Counted from the stretch's first letter, positions 34,353 through 42,825 are shown. The stretch is DNA of 64,000 nucleotides from CAVTSA01 sp963737225 (GCA_963737225.1 CAVTSA010000005.1:248001-312000); one strand, 5' to 3'. The notes: generated by a model from the sequence alone, not told the origin. Numbers and translations are program-made.

Positions 34353-34490
34353 AGGGCGATTGGTGCACTAACGACCCCCTTTGGGCGCGGAGATAGGGCG
34401 ACTGGTGCACCAACGACCCACTTTGGGCACGCAGAGAGGGCGACTGGTGCACCAACGGCCCACTTTGGGCCCGGAGAGAGGGCGACTGGA
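34353..34490. repeat. Tandem 42-bp repeat containing the palindrome core (TTGGTGCACCAA family)
   Basis: Units begin AGGGCGA at 34353, 34395, 34437 and 34479, exactly 42 bp apart; the fourth is partial (12 bp). Each full unit holds a YTGGTGCACYAA core and a CCCA-CTT-TGGG hairpin. The period equals the palindrome spacing of the paired elements elsewhere. It lies between two leftward genes (TetR and GNAT), so it would be inside any shared transcript. Confidence 0.9.
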
Positions 34491-34501
34491 AGGACTCCAG
34501 G

Positions 34502-35125
34502 TCAGGAGGACTGGCCGAGCGCGAAGGCAACCGCCGACTCGATCTGGGCGGCGACCCGGGAGGGACCCGCGGTGGCGTTGCCGGCGTCATCGAGCAGCGC
34601 GTTGGTGGCCGCGGCGGCACCACCGATGAAGGCCCCGGCCAGGGCCGCGGCCAGGGCTGCGTCGAGCTGGTCAGGATAGGCGTCGATGAGGGCACGGGCG
34701 ATCTCACGCTCGGCACGACGCTGCAGCTGTAGGGCCCGGCCCCGGACCGCGGGTACGGACTCCATCAACCGCAGGCGCAGCCCCGCGGTGGCGCTGGTCA
34801 GGTCGTCGCTGACCGGTCCGCCGGCCGCGAGAGCCTTCAGCAAAACCTCGACCGGGCGCTCGCCGGCCGCTCGCCCCGCGATCGCTTCGAGGGCGGCGTC
34901 GATGCGGCGATCGTGCTCGGGAAAGAGCAGCTCTTCCTTGCCGCTGAAGTAGCTGAAGAACGTGCGAGTGCCGATGTCCGCCGCGGCTGCGATGTCGGCG
35001 ATGGTGGTTTCGTCGTACCCGGCGCTCGCGAAGAGCCTGGTTCCCGCCGCCACGATCGCCGTTCGAGTCCGCTCGCGTTTCCGCTCACGGAGGGTGCTGG
35101 TCGGGCGCTCCCGAGTGGTGGGCAT
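34502..35125 (-). CDS. TetR-family transcriptional regulator
   Basis: The 207-residue protein has an N-terminal helix-turn-helix (RTAIVAAGTRLFASAGYDET, then DIGTRTFFSYFSGKEELLF) and an alanine-rich C-terminal dimer domain. It is divergent from an FAD monooxygenase, and a long inverted repeat lies in the 74-bp gap. Drug- or aromatic-responsive repression of that monooxygenase is the likely role. Confidence 0.9.
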   Translation of the reverse strand: MPTTRERPTSTLRERKRERTRTAIVAAGTRLFASAGYDETTIADIAAAADIGTRTFFSYFSGKEELLFPEHDRRIDAALEAIAGRAAGERPVEVLLKALAAGGPVSDDLTSATAGLRLRLMESVPAVRGRALQLQRRAEREIARALIDAYPDQLDAALAAALAGAFIGGAAAATNALLDDAGNATAGPSRVAAQIESAVAFALGQSS

Positions 35126-35152
35126 GCACCCATTGTATTGCGGTCACGGCAT

Positions 35153-35188
35153 TACTGCATTCATTGCATATTGGCATTGAATGCAGTA
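35153..35188. promoter_or_regulatory. TetR-type operator between divergent genes
   Basis: A perfect 11-bp inverted repeat, TACTGCATTCA (35153-35163) and TGAATGCAGTA (35178-35188), has a 14-bp spacer containing TTGCATATTGGCAT. It is AT-rich and ends 11 bp before the monooxygenase ATG. The layout is that of a TetR repressor controlling itself and its divergent target. Confidence 0.8.
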
Positions 35189-35199
35189 TTCTCGAGACC

Positions 35200-36327
35200 A
35201 TGAAGGCGAAGAAATCGATCCTCATCTCGGGCGCCGGCATCGCGGGAGCCACCCTCGCGTACTGGCTCGCGCGCGAAGGATTCGCGCCCACGGTGGTGGA
35301 GCTGGGCCGTGGCGCGCGCTCCAGCGGGAATCCGGTCGACGTGCGCGGAGAGGCGGTCGACGTGGCGACGGCGATGGGCGTGATGCCGCGGCTGGCCGAG
35401 GCCGCGACCCGCGTTCGCGAGATGCAGGTGGTGGACGGCCGGGGCCGCGTGCGCGCGACGATGGACCTGAGACCCTCTCGACGCAGCTCGGGCAGCGAGG
35501 AGGTGGAGGTGCTGCGCAGCCGTCTCGCGGCCGTCCTGATCGAGGCGGCCCGGGACGAAGCCGAGTTCCTGTTCGACGACACCATCCGCGACCTGCGCCA
35601 GGATCCCGCGGGTGTCGACGTCACGCTCGCGAGCGGGCGAGAGGGACGGTTCGACCTGGTGGTCGGCGCCGACGGGCTGCACTCGAACGTGCGAGGACTG
35701 GCGATCGCGCCCGAGCCCGAGGTCATCCGGCACCGCGGCCTCTTCGTCGCCGGCTTCCAGCTGCGTGAACCCGTCGATGATCCGCGGGTTGTCGTGATGT
35801 ACAACTCGCCGGGCAGGTCGGCGACCATCCACCCCGCCGGCGGTGACCCCGTCGCCGCCTTCATCTTCCGCGGGGACGCGCGGGCCGATCTCGACCACCG
35901 TGACCTGGAAGGCCAGAAGCAGTTCCTCCGTGAGACGTACGCAGGCGCGGGCTGGCGGGTACCGGAGCTGCTGGAACGGCTACAGGCTCTGGACGACCTC
36001 TACTTCGACGCGGTCTGCGAGGTGCACATCAGGCGGTGGTCCACCGGGCGCGTGGTCCTGGTCGGCGACGCCGCCTCCTGCGTCTCCCTGTTCGGCGAGG
36101 GATCGAGCCTCGCCATGGTCGGCGCCCGCACGCTCTCGCGCGCCCTGCGCGAGTCGGCCGACCACACGCTCGCGTTCGAGCGCTATGAGATGGCCCATCG
36201 AGCGGAGGTCCAGAGCAAGCAGCGCCTGGCCCCGGTCGCCGCGCGAATACTGGTGCCCGCCACCCGCCCCGGCATCGCGATCCGAAACCTCACGCTCCGC
36301 GCCGCCGCCCTCCGGCGGGCGGATTAG
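35200..36327 (+). CDS. FAD-dependent aromatic monooxygenase (PHBH/TetX type)
   Basis: The 375-residue flavoprotein has GAGIAGATLAYWLAREGF (FAD dinucleotide fold), the LVVGADGLHSNVR segment and the second FAD motif VVLVGDAASCVSLFGEGSSL. It hydroxylates an aromatic or antibiotic-like substrate using NAD(P)H and O2. ATG 35200 (MKAKKSILISG) is chosen, since the operator covers the upstream ATG. Likely repressed by the divergent TetR. Confidence 0.9.
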   Translation: MKAKKSILISGAGIAGATLAYWLAREGFAPTVVELGRGARSSGNPVDVRGEAVDVATAMGVMPRLAEAATRVREMQVVDGRGRVRATMDLRPSRRSSGSEEVEVLRSRLAAVLIEAARDEAEFLFDDTIRDLRQDPAGVDVTLASGREGRFDLVVGADGLHSNVRGLAIAPEPEVIRHRGLFVAGFQLREPVDDPRVVVMYNSPGRSATIHPAGGDPVAAFIFRGDARADLDHRDLEGQKQFLRETYAGAGWRVPELLERLQALDDLYFDAVCEVHIRRWSTGRVVLVGDAASCVSLFGEGSSLAMVGARTLSRALRESADHTLAFERYEMAHRAEVQSKQRLAPVAARILVPATRPGIAIRNLTLRAAALRRAD

Positions 36328-36722
36328 CCGAACAGGGTGACGCAGTCGCGAGCCAGCAGGACCAGCACGAAGACCATGACGAGCGAGTAGAGGACCGTCG
36401 CCGTCACCCGGTGTCTGTGGTCCGAGAGCCAGAACCGTCGCATGCCGCGAATGTCGAAGCCGAGAGCGACAAGGCCGATCGGGATGTCGATCCAGGGCTG
36501 GATGCCCGGCGCCAGTCCGAGGATCGGCAGCGCGAACGGGAGGATGCCGTACCCCACGATGCAGCGAGTGGCCGACAGGAGCAGGGCGAAGCTGAAGGAG
36601 CGCTCCGCCTCAGCCGCGGTCAGCCGGGGCTGCTGCTCCGGAACGCGCAGCGCCCAGCGCATGAACGACTCGCCGCGGCCATACGTTCGCGGCGGCGCCT
36701 GAACCGGGCTCGCGCTGTCCAT
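36324..36722 (-). CDS. Small membrane protein of unknown function
   Basis: The 132-residue protein has a polar N-terminus (MDSASPVQAPPRTYGRGESF) followed by three or four hydrophobic segments (SFALLLSATRCIVGYGILPF, WIDIPIGLVALGF, VTATVLYSLVMVFVLVLLA). Its stop overlaps that of the convergent monooxygenase by 4 bp. I do not recognise the family. Confidence 0.68.
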   Translation of the reverse strand: MDSASPVQAPPRTYGRGESFMRWALRVPEQQPRLTAAEAERSFSFALLLSATRCIVGYGILPFALPILGLAPGIQPWIDIPIGLVALGFDIRGMRRFWLSDHRHRVTATVLYSLVMVFVLVLLARDCVTLFG

Positions 36723-36958
36723 CAAGAGAACGGTACCGCACCCACGGTCACCCGAATGGGATGGAACCCACACGGTGGAACGGACCGATGCCGCCCACCG
36801 GGCGCATGCAAGCCACGGGGGCATTCTGCTGTCGATTTCGGATCCATCGGCCAATTCGCTTTCCGTTCTTTGGAAGGAGCCGTAAGCTGTCCTTTCAGTA
36901 GCCGCGGGATGGCAGACGAGCTCGCCTGCATGCGATCGCATAGGAGGAATTCCGAGCG

Positions 36959-37744
36959 ATGAGCGACTTCTCTGACGAGGCTGGGCAGGTCTCGAAAAAC
37001 CAGACTGATCCTGAACTCGGTGTGGATACCCCGAACCACCAACCCGGTCAAGACCCGGCCGGTGACGAGGTTGCCTCAGCCGAGTCAGCCGGCGAAGCTG
37101 CGCCTTCGGGAGGCCTACCCTCCGAGGCCATCCAGGCCAGGGGCGACCCCTCCTCGCCGAGTGGTCAGGACCTGGGAGCCGGGATCCCGAGCGCGCAGGC
37201 GTTCGAGGAGCGCGGGAGTCAGACCGCGCCTGAAGGGGTCGCTGGCGGCCCTGCGAGTGCCGGCGGCGACTCCGGACACCAGGGTCCAAATGCCACTGCT
37301 CAGGGCACCTACGGCACCCAGACCTCGTTTGGCCCGACCGCAGCTATCCCGGTCCCCATGCCGGTCGATGCGGGCGCGCAGCCACTGGGAAAGAAGCGAA
37401 ATCCCTTCGGCGTCCTGCTGCTCAGCATCATCACGTTCGGGATCTATGGTTTGTATTGGTACGGCAAGATCAATTCCGAGATCCGGCGCCACGATCCGCG
37501 AATCCATGTCTCTCCCGGACTGGCGGTCTTAGCCCAGTTCATTCCGATCGTGAATCTCGTTTCCGGCTACAACACCGCGGAGCGAGTCAAGCGACTTGAA
37601 ATGGCTGATCGAATGCCCAGTCAGATCTCACCGGTTGTGAGCGTGCTTTTCATGATTTTCTTCTGGATCGGCTATCCGATCCAGGTACAGAGCCACCTGA
37701 ACGCTCAATGGGACCACCACTTGATGGGGCTGAGCACAAGTTGA
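36959..37744 (+). CDS. DUF4234-domain membrane protein with a disordered N-terminus
   Basis: The 261-residue protein has about 140 residues of low-complexity Gly/Ser/Pro/Gln sequence, then NPFGVLLLSIITFGIYGLYWYGKINSEIRRHDP, typical of DUF4234 and related membrane proteins, a second helix and a final helix (VVSVLFMIFFWIGYPIQ). AGGAGGAATT precedes ATG 36959. Codon use is less GC-biased than in neighbouring genes, which may indicate transfer or relaxed constraint in the disordered part. Confidence 0.75.
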   Translation: MSDFSDEAGQVSKNQTDPELGVDTPNHQPGQDPAGDEVASAESAGEAAPSGGLPSEAIQARGDPSSPSGQDLGAGIPSAQAFEERGSQTAPEGVAGGPASAGGDSGHQGPNATAQGTYGTQTSFGPTAAIPVPMPVDAGAQPLGKKRNPFGVLLLSIITFGIYGLYWYGKINSEIRRHDPRIHVSPGLAVLAQFIPIVNLVSGYNTAERVKRLEMADRMPSQISPVVSVLFMIFFWIGYPIQVQSHLNAQWDHHLMGLSTS

Positions 37745-37800
37745 CGCGGCGCCGGGAGAATCGTCGTCGAAGGCCGCGATGACCCGGGATGTGATCGAAC

Positions 37801-37823
37801 CCACACCGGAGCGCACGGTGTGG
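37801..37823. terminator. Candidate bidirectional terminator hairpin
   Basis: The 8-bp perfect stem CCACACCG/CGGTGTGG (37801-37808 with 37816-37823) has a 7-nt loop and lies in the 80-bp gap between the convergent DUF4234 and FMO genes. No T-tract is present. Confidence 0.5.
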
Positions 37824-37824
37824 C

Positions 37825-38982
37825 TCACGCCGCAGAGGTGATGGCTCCCGACCGCCGTCGCGCCGCGTCGATGGACTTTGCGATGCGTGCCGCCTCGAGG
37901 CCGATCGCGGGGAACATGCCCGCCGGCAGGATGTACATGCCGCAGAAGTAGAGGCCGGGGAGCCCGCTCGGCGCGCCTGAGTGCCGGGGAAAGCCCTCCT
38001 CGTCGCAGACCTCCCTCCACGCGGGCAGGAACTCCTCGAGGCCGGCCCGATACCCGGTCGCGAGGACGATCGCGTCCACCGCCAGCGCGATTCCGTCGCG
38101 GAACACGACCTCGCGCTCGGTGACGTGGTCGATCCCGGGATGAAGGGTGATCCGGCCGGACCGGATCGCGGCCAGCGTCCCCATGTCGAGGAGCGGGATC
38201 CTGCGGTCGCGCGCGATCTGGGTGAGCGCTCCGTACGGAAGGGGACGCAGGCCGAGACGGCGCAGGTCCCCCCTCGCGAGCCTCACGATGGGCCAGGACA
38301 GCGCGTCGGCCAGCCTCGGAGGCAGCGGGCTCAGGAGCCGCGCCACATGGAGGACCGGGACTGCGCCGAACACGTCCCGCGGCACCGCGTTGACGGGCGA
38401 GCGCACGGCCAGGTGCGCCGCCGCGCCGTGCTCGATCAGATCCAGCGCCTGCTCACAGGCAGAGTTGCCGAACCCGACCACCAGCACCGACCGGCCCCGC
38501 CACGGCTCGCCGTTCCGGTACTCGCTGGAGTGCACCACCGCTCCGCCGAACCGATCCAGTCCCGGCCACGCCGGACACACCGGGACGCGGGCCAGACCGG
38601 TGGCGACCACGACGTTGCGCGAGCGCCAGGCGCCGTCGGTGGTGGACACCCCCCAGCCTCGCGCCAGCCGCTCGACGCGGGTCACCCGCTCCCCGAACCT
38701 GGGGCGCAGCCCGAATCGCGCGGCGTACCGCTCGAGGTACTCGGCCACCTGGTCCCGCGAGACGTAGCGCGGCCATCGCCGGGGCATGGGCAGCCCGGGG
38801 AGACCCGAGACCGAGCGCGGCGTGTGGAGGTGGAGACGGTCGTACCGGGTCCGCCAGGGTGCCCCCACGTGGCTTTGCGCCTCGACGATCTCGAACTCGA
38901 GCCCCCGCCGGCGCAGCTGCGCCGCCGTCGCCAGGCCCGCTGCGGAGGCACCGATTACCAGCGTGTCCGTCTCGCGCATCAT
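37825..38982 (-). CDS. Flavin-containing monooxygenase-like NAD(P)/FAD oxidoreductase
   Basis: The 385-residue protein has two Rossmann motifs, VIGASAAGLATAAQL (FAD) and VLVVGFGNSACEQAL (NADPH), with VVVATGLARVPVCPAWPG between and the FMO-type IVLATGYRAGLEEFLP. It resembles YUCCA/CzcO-type monooxygenases that oxidise a small nucleophile or a keto acid. The start is ATG 38980-38982, or the next codon ATG. Confidence 0.87.
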   Translation of the reverse strand: MMRETDTLVIGASAAGLATAAQLRRRGLEFEIVEAQSHVGAPWRTRYDRLHLHTPRSVSGLPGLPMPRRWPRYVSRDQVAEYLERYAARFGLRPRFGERVTRVERLARGWGVSTTDGAWRSRNVVVATGLARVPVCPAWPGLDRFGGAVVHSSEYRNGEPWRGRSVLVVGFGNSACEQALDLIEHGAAAHLAVRSPVNAVPRDVFGAVPVLHVARLLSPLPPRLADALSWPIVRLARGDLRRLGLRPLPYGALTQIARDRRIPLLDMGTLAAIRSGRITLHPGIDHVTEREVVFRDGIALAVDAIVLATGYRAGLEEFLPAWREVCDEEGFPRHSGAPSGLPGLYFCGMYILPAGMFPAIGLEAARIAKSIDAARRRSGAITSAA

Positions 38983-39027
38983 CGTCAGGGCCCTCGCGTC
39001 CGAGCGTGCATGCGCGGCCCCCGGGTG

Positions 39028-39945
39028 TCAATGGGACAGGCCGGCGTCCGTCAATCCTTCCAGGAGCAGAAGGTCGAGCGTGGCGAGGCGCTCGGGGTCG
39101 GCGATGAGGTCGATCCTCGTGATGCGCGCGCCGGACACGGTGAACGAATAGACGACGCGCGGCCGGCCCTCGATCACCCAGGCCATGGCCGGCCAGCCGT
39201 CGAGCAGTGCCGGTGTGCCTCCACGCGCCCACCGGGCCAGCGTGCTGACCACCGGAGCTCCCCGCACCTCGTGCCGCGCGCCCATCGTCACCGCCGTCCG
39301 GTCGCCGGTCAGCACCACGTCCGGGTCGAGCAGGGTCAGCAACCGTTCGAACTCCCGCTCCCGGGCCGCGGTGAGGAATGCCTCGACGAGTGTCGCCTGC
39401 CGGAGCCGGTCACCCTCTCTGGTTTCGTAATCCTGCCGCACCCGGCGGCGCGCCCGGCTGGCCAGCTGCCGGACGGCCGGCTCCCCGCGTGCCAGAATCG
39501 GCGCGATCTCGACGAACGGAACCCCGAAAACGTCGTGGAGGACGAACGCCACGCGCTCTGCCGGACTCAGAGTGTCCAGGACCACCAGCATCGCGAGCCC
39601 GATCGAGTCGGCGAGGATGGCCTCGTTCTCGGGGTCCAGGTCGATCTCGTTCGTGGAGGCCGGCGGGGGCCCCGTCTGGTCGAGAGACACCTCCGCGTGG
39701 GTCCTCCGCCGTTGCAGCAGGTTGAGGCAGACGCGCGAGACGGTGGTCGTCAGCCAGCCACCCAGGTTCTCGATCGCCGTCGCGTCGGAACGGCTCAACC
39801 GCAGCCAGGCCTCCTGGACGGCGTCGTCGGCCTCGCCGGCCGAGCCCAGCATCCGGCGGGCCAGCGCCGTCAGACGCGGGCGCTGCTCCTCGAACCGCGC
39901 TGCGAGCCAATCCTGACCACGAGGGTCACGTCTTACGCTGTCCAT
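39028..39945 (-). CDS. ECF41-type sigma factor with C-terminal SnoaL-like domain
   Basis: The 305-residue protein has sigma region 2 (LTALARRMLGSAGEADDAVQ), region 4 (LDTLSPAERVAFVLHDVFGV) and a C-terminal NTF2-like domain from about residue 190 that regulates activity in cis in ECF41 proteins. Its gene is divergent from an NmrA-like SDR, a typical ECF41 target. A matching promoter lies just upstream of its own start, so it is probably autoregulated. Confidence 0.9.
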   Translation of the reverse strand: MDSVRRDPRGQDWLAARFEEQRPRLTALARRMLGSAGEADDAVQEAWLRLSRSDATAIENLGGWLTTTVSRVCLNLLQRRRTHAEVSLDQTGPPPASTNEIDLDPENEAILADSIGLAMLVVLDTLSPAERVAFVLHDVFGVPFVEIAPILARGEPAVRQLASRARRRVRQDYETREGDRLRQATLVEAFLTAAREREFERLLTLLDPDVVLTGDRTAVTMGARHEVRGAPVVSTLARWARGGTPALLDGWPAMAWVIEGRPRVVYSFTVSGARITRIDLIADPERLATLDLLLLEGLTDAGLSH

Positions 39946-39959
39946 CGGTCATTCCTCTT

Positions 39960-39986
39960 GACCGGCAACAAGATGCCGATGTGACT
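39960..39986 (-). promoter_or_regulatory. ECF41-type promoter upstream of the sigma factor gene
   Basis: On the minus strand AGTCACA (39986-39980), a 16-bp spacer and GGTC (39963-39960) match the known ECF41 consensus TGTCACA-N16-CGTC at 6 of 7 and 3 of 4 positions. It would start transcription close to the sigma factor ATG at 39945, supporting positive autoregulation. Confidence 0.65.
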
Positions 39987-40015
39987 GATCTACACCGATC
40001 TGGAGGACTTGCGGA

Positions 40016-40840
40016 ATGAGCGACGTCAGTGCGGATCTGGTTCTGGTTACGGGTGGAACGGGCACCCTCGGACGCGAGGTGGTCGCGAGGCTGCGTAGAG
40101 CAGGGCGGCGGGTTCGGGTGTTGAGCCGGCGGGCGCAGGGTGAGGCCGCCGGCGTCGAATACGTCGCGGGTGATCTGGGCACCGGCGAAGGCATCCCGGC
40201 GGCGGTGGAAGGAGCCTCCGTCATCATCCACTGCGCGGGCACGGGGACCAACGACGAGCGGCTCACCAAGCGGCTGGTCGACGCCGCTCGTTCGGCCGGA
40301 TCCCCCCACCTCGTCTTCATCTCCGTGGTCGGCGCGGACCGCGTGCCAGGCGATCGCGGGCTCTCGCGGCTGATGTTTCGGTACTTCGCCGAGAAGCTCG
40401 CCGCCGAACGGGTGGTCGTCGCGTCGGGGCTGCCCTGGACGACGCTGCGCGCGACGCAGTTCCACAACCTCATCTTCACGGTGGCGGGGATGCTGGCGAA
40501 GCTCCCGATCGGACTCATCCCGGCGGGCTTCCGGTTCCAGCCGGTGGCGGTGGCGGAGGTCGGAGAACGACTGGTCGAGCTCGCGCTGGGCGACCCACAG
40601 GGGTTGGTCGACGAGATGGGCGGCCCTCAGGTGCTCACGACCCGCGAGCTGTTCGAGACCTACCTCGTGGCGACCGGGCGCCGCCCCCGCCCCGTCATCT
40701 CGATACCGATCCCGGGTCGGGGTGCGCGCGCAGCCCGGGAGGGCGCCAACCTCTGTCCGGAGCAGGCGACCGGCCGGGAGACGTGGGAGGAGTTCCTGGC
40801 CGCCGAGGGCCGCCCCGTCGACGCACCCGCCCCCGCCTGA
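40016..40840 (+). CDS. NmrA-like NAD(P)-binding SDR
   Basis: The 274-residue atypical SDR has LVLVTGGTGTLGREVVARL, VEYVAGDLGTGEGI, HLVFISVVGADRVPG and LPWTTLRATQFHNLIF. It lacks the classical YxxxK triad order and belongs to the NmrA/SDR_a5 group, which includes NAD(P)H-quinone-type reductases and redox sensors. It is divergent from the ECF41 sigma factor, whose usual targets are such oxidoreductases. TGGAGG precedes ATG 40016. Confidence 0.85.
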   Translation: MSDVSADLVLVTGGTGTLGREVVARLRRAGRRVRVLSRRAQGEAAGVEYVAGDLGTGEGIPAAVEGASVIIHCAGTGTNDERLTKRLVDAARSAGSPHLVFISVVGADRVPGDRGLSRLMFRYFAEKLAAERVVVASGLPWTTLRATQFHNLIFTVAGMLAKLPIGLIPAGFRFQPVAVAEVGERLVELALGDPQGLVDEMGGPQVLTTRELFETYLVATGRRPRPVISIPIPGRGARAAREGANLCPEQATGRETWEEFLAAEGRPVDAPAPA

Positions 40841-40845
40841 CCCGG

Positions 40846-41700
40846 TCAGACCGGCCGCGGTCCGGGCTCGTTGCGCGCCATCTGCGTCTCGCGCAGGGAG
40901 GCGTACATCTCCCACGGCGCCCGCGGCAGCACGTGACCGGTCTCCAGCAGCGACTTGAGGTTCGCGAACACCGCAGGCCAGCCGGCGCCGATCGCGTCCA
41001 GGTCCTCCTGGCTGCGGAGGTTCTCGTGGGTGACCGTCAGCCGGATGATCTCGTGGTAGGGCTCGATCTCGAAGGTGACGATCGTCGGGTCGTCCGGATG
41101 CGAATCGCTGGGTGCGTCGAACGTGATGGTGAGCTTGCGGGGCGGGTCTGAGGTGAGAACGGTTCCGACGACATCCGCGATCCCCGAGCCGTCGACGCGC
41201 TGATGCTCCCAGCGCGACCCCGGCTCCCAGTCGGAGACGTTGCGATGACCCCAGTAGCGCGCCGTCAGGTCCTGGTCGGTCAGCGCCTCCCAGACGCGCT
41301 CCGGGGTTGCCTCGATGTAGGTGACGTAGCGATAGGCCGGCCGGTCGCTCATGGTGTCCTCCTTCCCCAGGCGCGCGTCGCCGGGGGTCCTTTCGGCTCG
41401 CTGCTTGACGGCGTTCAGGGCGCGCAGGCGCGGACGCTCGAACCGCCCCACCCAGCGCTCCTGCAGCTCCCAGAGCGGGACCGGGTTCAGGTAGTGCAGC
41501 TTCTCCCGTCCACGCCGCGTGGTGGTGACCAGGTTGGCGGCCTCCAGGACGGCGAGGTGCTGGCTCGCGGACTGCCGGGCCATCGCCAGCGGGCCGCACA
41601 GCTCGCCCAGCGTCAATCCGTCGCGCTCGCGCAGCCGGTCGAGCAGCACGCGCCGGGTGGGGTCGGCCAGAGCCCTGTACACCGCGTCGCCGCCATCCAC
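40846..41700 (-). CDS. ArsR-family regulator fused to an SRPBCC (AHSA1-type) domain
   Basis: In this single 284-residue frame, residues 1-95 form an ArsR winged helix (ALADPTRRVLLDRL, then MARQSASQHLAVLEAANL), and from residue 117 an SRPBCC/AHSA1 hydrophobic-ligand domain follows (YRYVTYIEATPERVWEALTD, DVVGTVLTSDPPRKLTITFD). These are usually two adjacent genes. A strong internal ribosome site, GGGGAAGGAGG, lies just before the in-frame ATG at 41350-41352 (MSDRPAYRY), so a free SRPBCC protein is probably also made. The start is GTG 41698-41700, five bases from its operator. Confidence 0.85.
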   Translation of the reverse strand: MDGGDAVYRALADPTRRVLLDRLRERDGLTLGELCGPLAMARQSASQHLAVLEAANLVTTTRRGREKLHYLNPVPLWELQERWVGRFERPRLRALNAVKQRAERTPGDARLGKEDTMSDRPAYRYVTYIEATPERVWEALTDQDLTARYWGHRNVSDWEPGSRWEHQRVDGSGIADVVGTVLTSDPPRKLTITFDAPSDSHPDDPTIVTFEIEPYHEIIRLTVTHENLRSQEDLDAIGAGWPAVFANLKSLLETGHVLPRAPWEMYASLRETQMARNEPGPRPV

Positions 41701-41704
41701 TGAA

Positions 41705-41734
41705 ACATTATGCAGGTATTTGCCTGCATAATGT
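41705..41734. promoter_or_regulatory. ArsR operator with 12-bp perfect arms
   Basis: ACATTATGCAGG (41705-41716) and CCTGCATAATGT (41723-41734) are exact inverted repeats with a 6-bp spacer. The operator begins 5 bp upstream of the ArsR-SRPBCC start, so a bound regulator would block initiation. The divergent YciI-like gene starts 46 bp on the other side and may be co-regulated. Confidence 0.85.
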
Positions 41735-41779
41735 CAAGGAGGGCGGAAACTGACCTCGATGGACGCGAGGATGGAGGGC

Positions 41780-42079
41780 ATGGCAACGTTCGCCGTCCTC
41801 ACCGCCAGGGGACCCAACTGGGACCACCGGGTCGGGATCCGCGAACAGGCCGGATGGGCGGAGCACGCAGCGTTCGCCGATGGCCTGGTGGATCAGTGCG
41901 TCACGGTGCTCGGCGGTCCGATCGAGACCGGCGATCCGGAGGTGGTCGCCCTCCTGCTCGCCAACGGGAGCGACGAGGAGGGGGTTCGGGGGGCCTTCGC
42001 TCCCGATCCCTGGGTGGCGGCAGGCGTCCTCCACGTAAGGGCGGTGCACGCCTGGACCCTGTGGCTGGACTCGCGCTGA
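41780..42079 (+). CDS. YCII-related (YciI-like) protein
   Basis: The 99-residue protein has the YCII fold pattern: TFAVLTARGPNWDH, GWAEHAAFADGLVDQCVTVLGGPI and FAPDPWVAAGVLHVRAVHAWTLWL. Members are small dimers with a His-Asp active site and often act on aromatic intermediates. ATG 41780 is chosen because GGAGGGC lies directly upstream; ATG 41771 and a GTG/ATG a few codons earlier are alternatives. Possibly controlled by the ArsR operator upstream. Confidence 0.78.
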   Translation: MATFAVLTARGPNWDHRVGIREQAGWAEHAAFADGLVDQCVTVLGGPIETGDPEVVALLLANGSDEEGVRGAFAPDPWVAAGVLHVRAVHAWTLWLDSR

Positions 42080-42146
42080 GGGCGATTGGTGCACCAACGC
42101 CCCACTCCGCGCGTGAGGACAGGACGATTGGTGCACCAACGGTCCG
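42079..42146. repeat. Paired palindrome element, TTGGTGCACCAA family (copy 4)
   Basis: Two perfect TTGGTGCACCAA cores sit in units beginning AGGGCGA (42079) and AGGACGA (42121), exactly 42 bp apart, the same unit and period as the tandem array at 34353. The element starts at the last base of the YciI-like stop codon and ends about 22 bp before the LysE-family start, both rightward. Confidence 0.87.
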
Positions 42147-42167
42147 TCGGGGAGTGCCATCCTTCCG

Positions 42168-42806
42168 GTGGTGATCTCGGGCGAGCAGGTGCTGGGGGTT
42201 GCGCTGGCGTCGATCGTCATCATCGTGGTCCCCGGGCCGGGAGTCCTCTTCATCGTCGGCCGCGCGCTCGCCTACGGCCGCCGGACGGCGATCCTGACCG
42301 CACTCGGTCACAACGCCGGGAGCTACGTGGTCGCCGCCGCCGTCGCGTTCGGTCTCGGTGCCCTGGTGCAGCGCTCGGCGGATGTGTTCCTCGTCGTCAA
42401 GCTCGCCGGGGCGGCCTACCTGGCCTGGCTCGGGATCCAGGCCATCCGCCACCGGGCACGACTGGCGGACGCTCTGAACACGGCGGCTGACGGCGGCGAT
42501 CGCCACGCCTTCCGAAAGGGCTTCGTGATCGGGATCACCAACCCCAAGGCCTACATCCTGTTCGGCGCCATCCTGCCCCAGTTCGTCAACCGGGCGGCCG
42601 GAGACGTGACCACGCAGATGCTGCTCCTGGCCCTGGTGCCGAACACGATCGGGCTGGTCACGGATAACCTCTGGGCCCTCTCGGCGGGCACGTTCCGGTC
42701 CTGGTTCGCCCGCTCGCCGCGCCGGTTGCAGCTGATCGGCGGAGCCGGGGGCCTGGCGATGATCGGGGTTGCGGTGACCGTCGCGTTGACCAACCGCACC
42801 GACTGA
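42168..42806 (+). CDS. LysE-family amino acid or metabolite exporter
   Basis: The 212-residue protein has about six membrane helices and the LysE/RhtB pattern: VIIVVPGPGVLFIVGRALAYGRR, LVVKLAGAAYLAWLGIQAIR, FRKGFVIGITNPKAYILFGAILPQF. It should export amino acids or homoserine lactones across the membrane. GTG 42168 and the next GTG (42171) are both possible starts; no strong ribosome site is visible. Confidence 0.88.
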   Translation: MVISGEQVLGVALASIVIIVVPGPGVLFIVGRALAYGRRTAILTALGHNAGSYVVAAAVAFGLGALVQRSADVFLVVKLAGAAYLAWLGIQAIRHRARLADALNTAADGGDRHAFRKGFVIGITNPKAYILFGAILPQFVNRAAGDVTTQMLLLALVPNTIGLVTDNLWALSAGTFRSWFARSPRRLQLIGGAGGLAMIGVAVTVALTNRTD

Positions 42807-42825
42807 GGCGACTGAGGCTAACCCG

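Noticed and set aside
34353..34490. CRISPR-like array
   Set aside because: The units repeat end to end with no variable spacers and no cas genes are present.
34333..34716. N-terminal extension of the GNAT gene with 14-residue repeats
   Set aside because: It is the translated DNA repeat; no ribosome site, and the fold starts at 34332.
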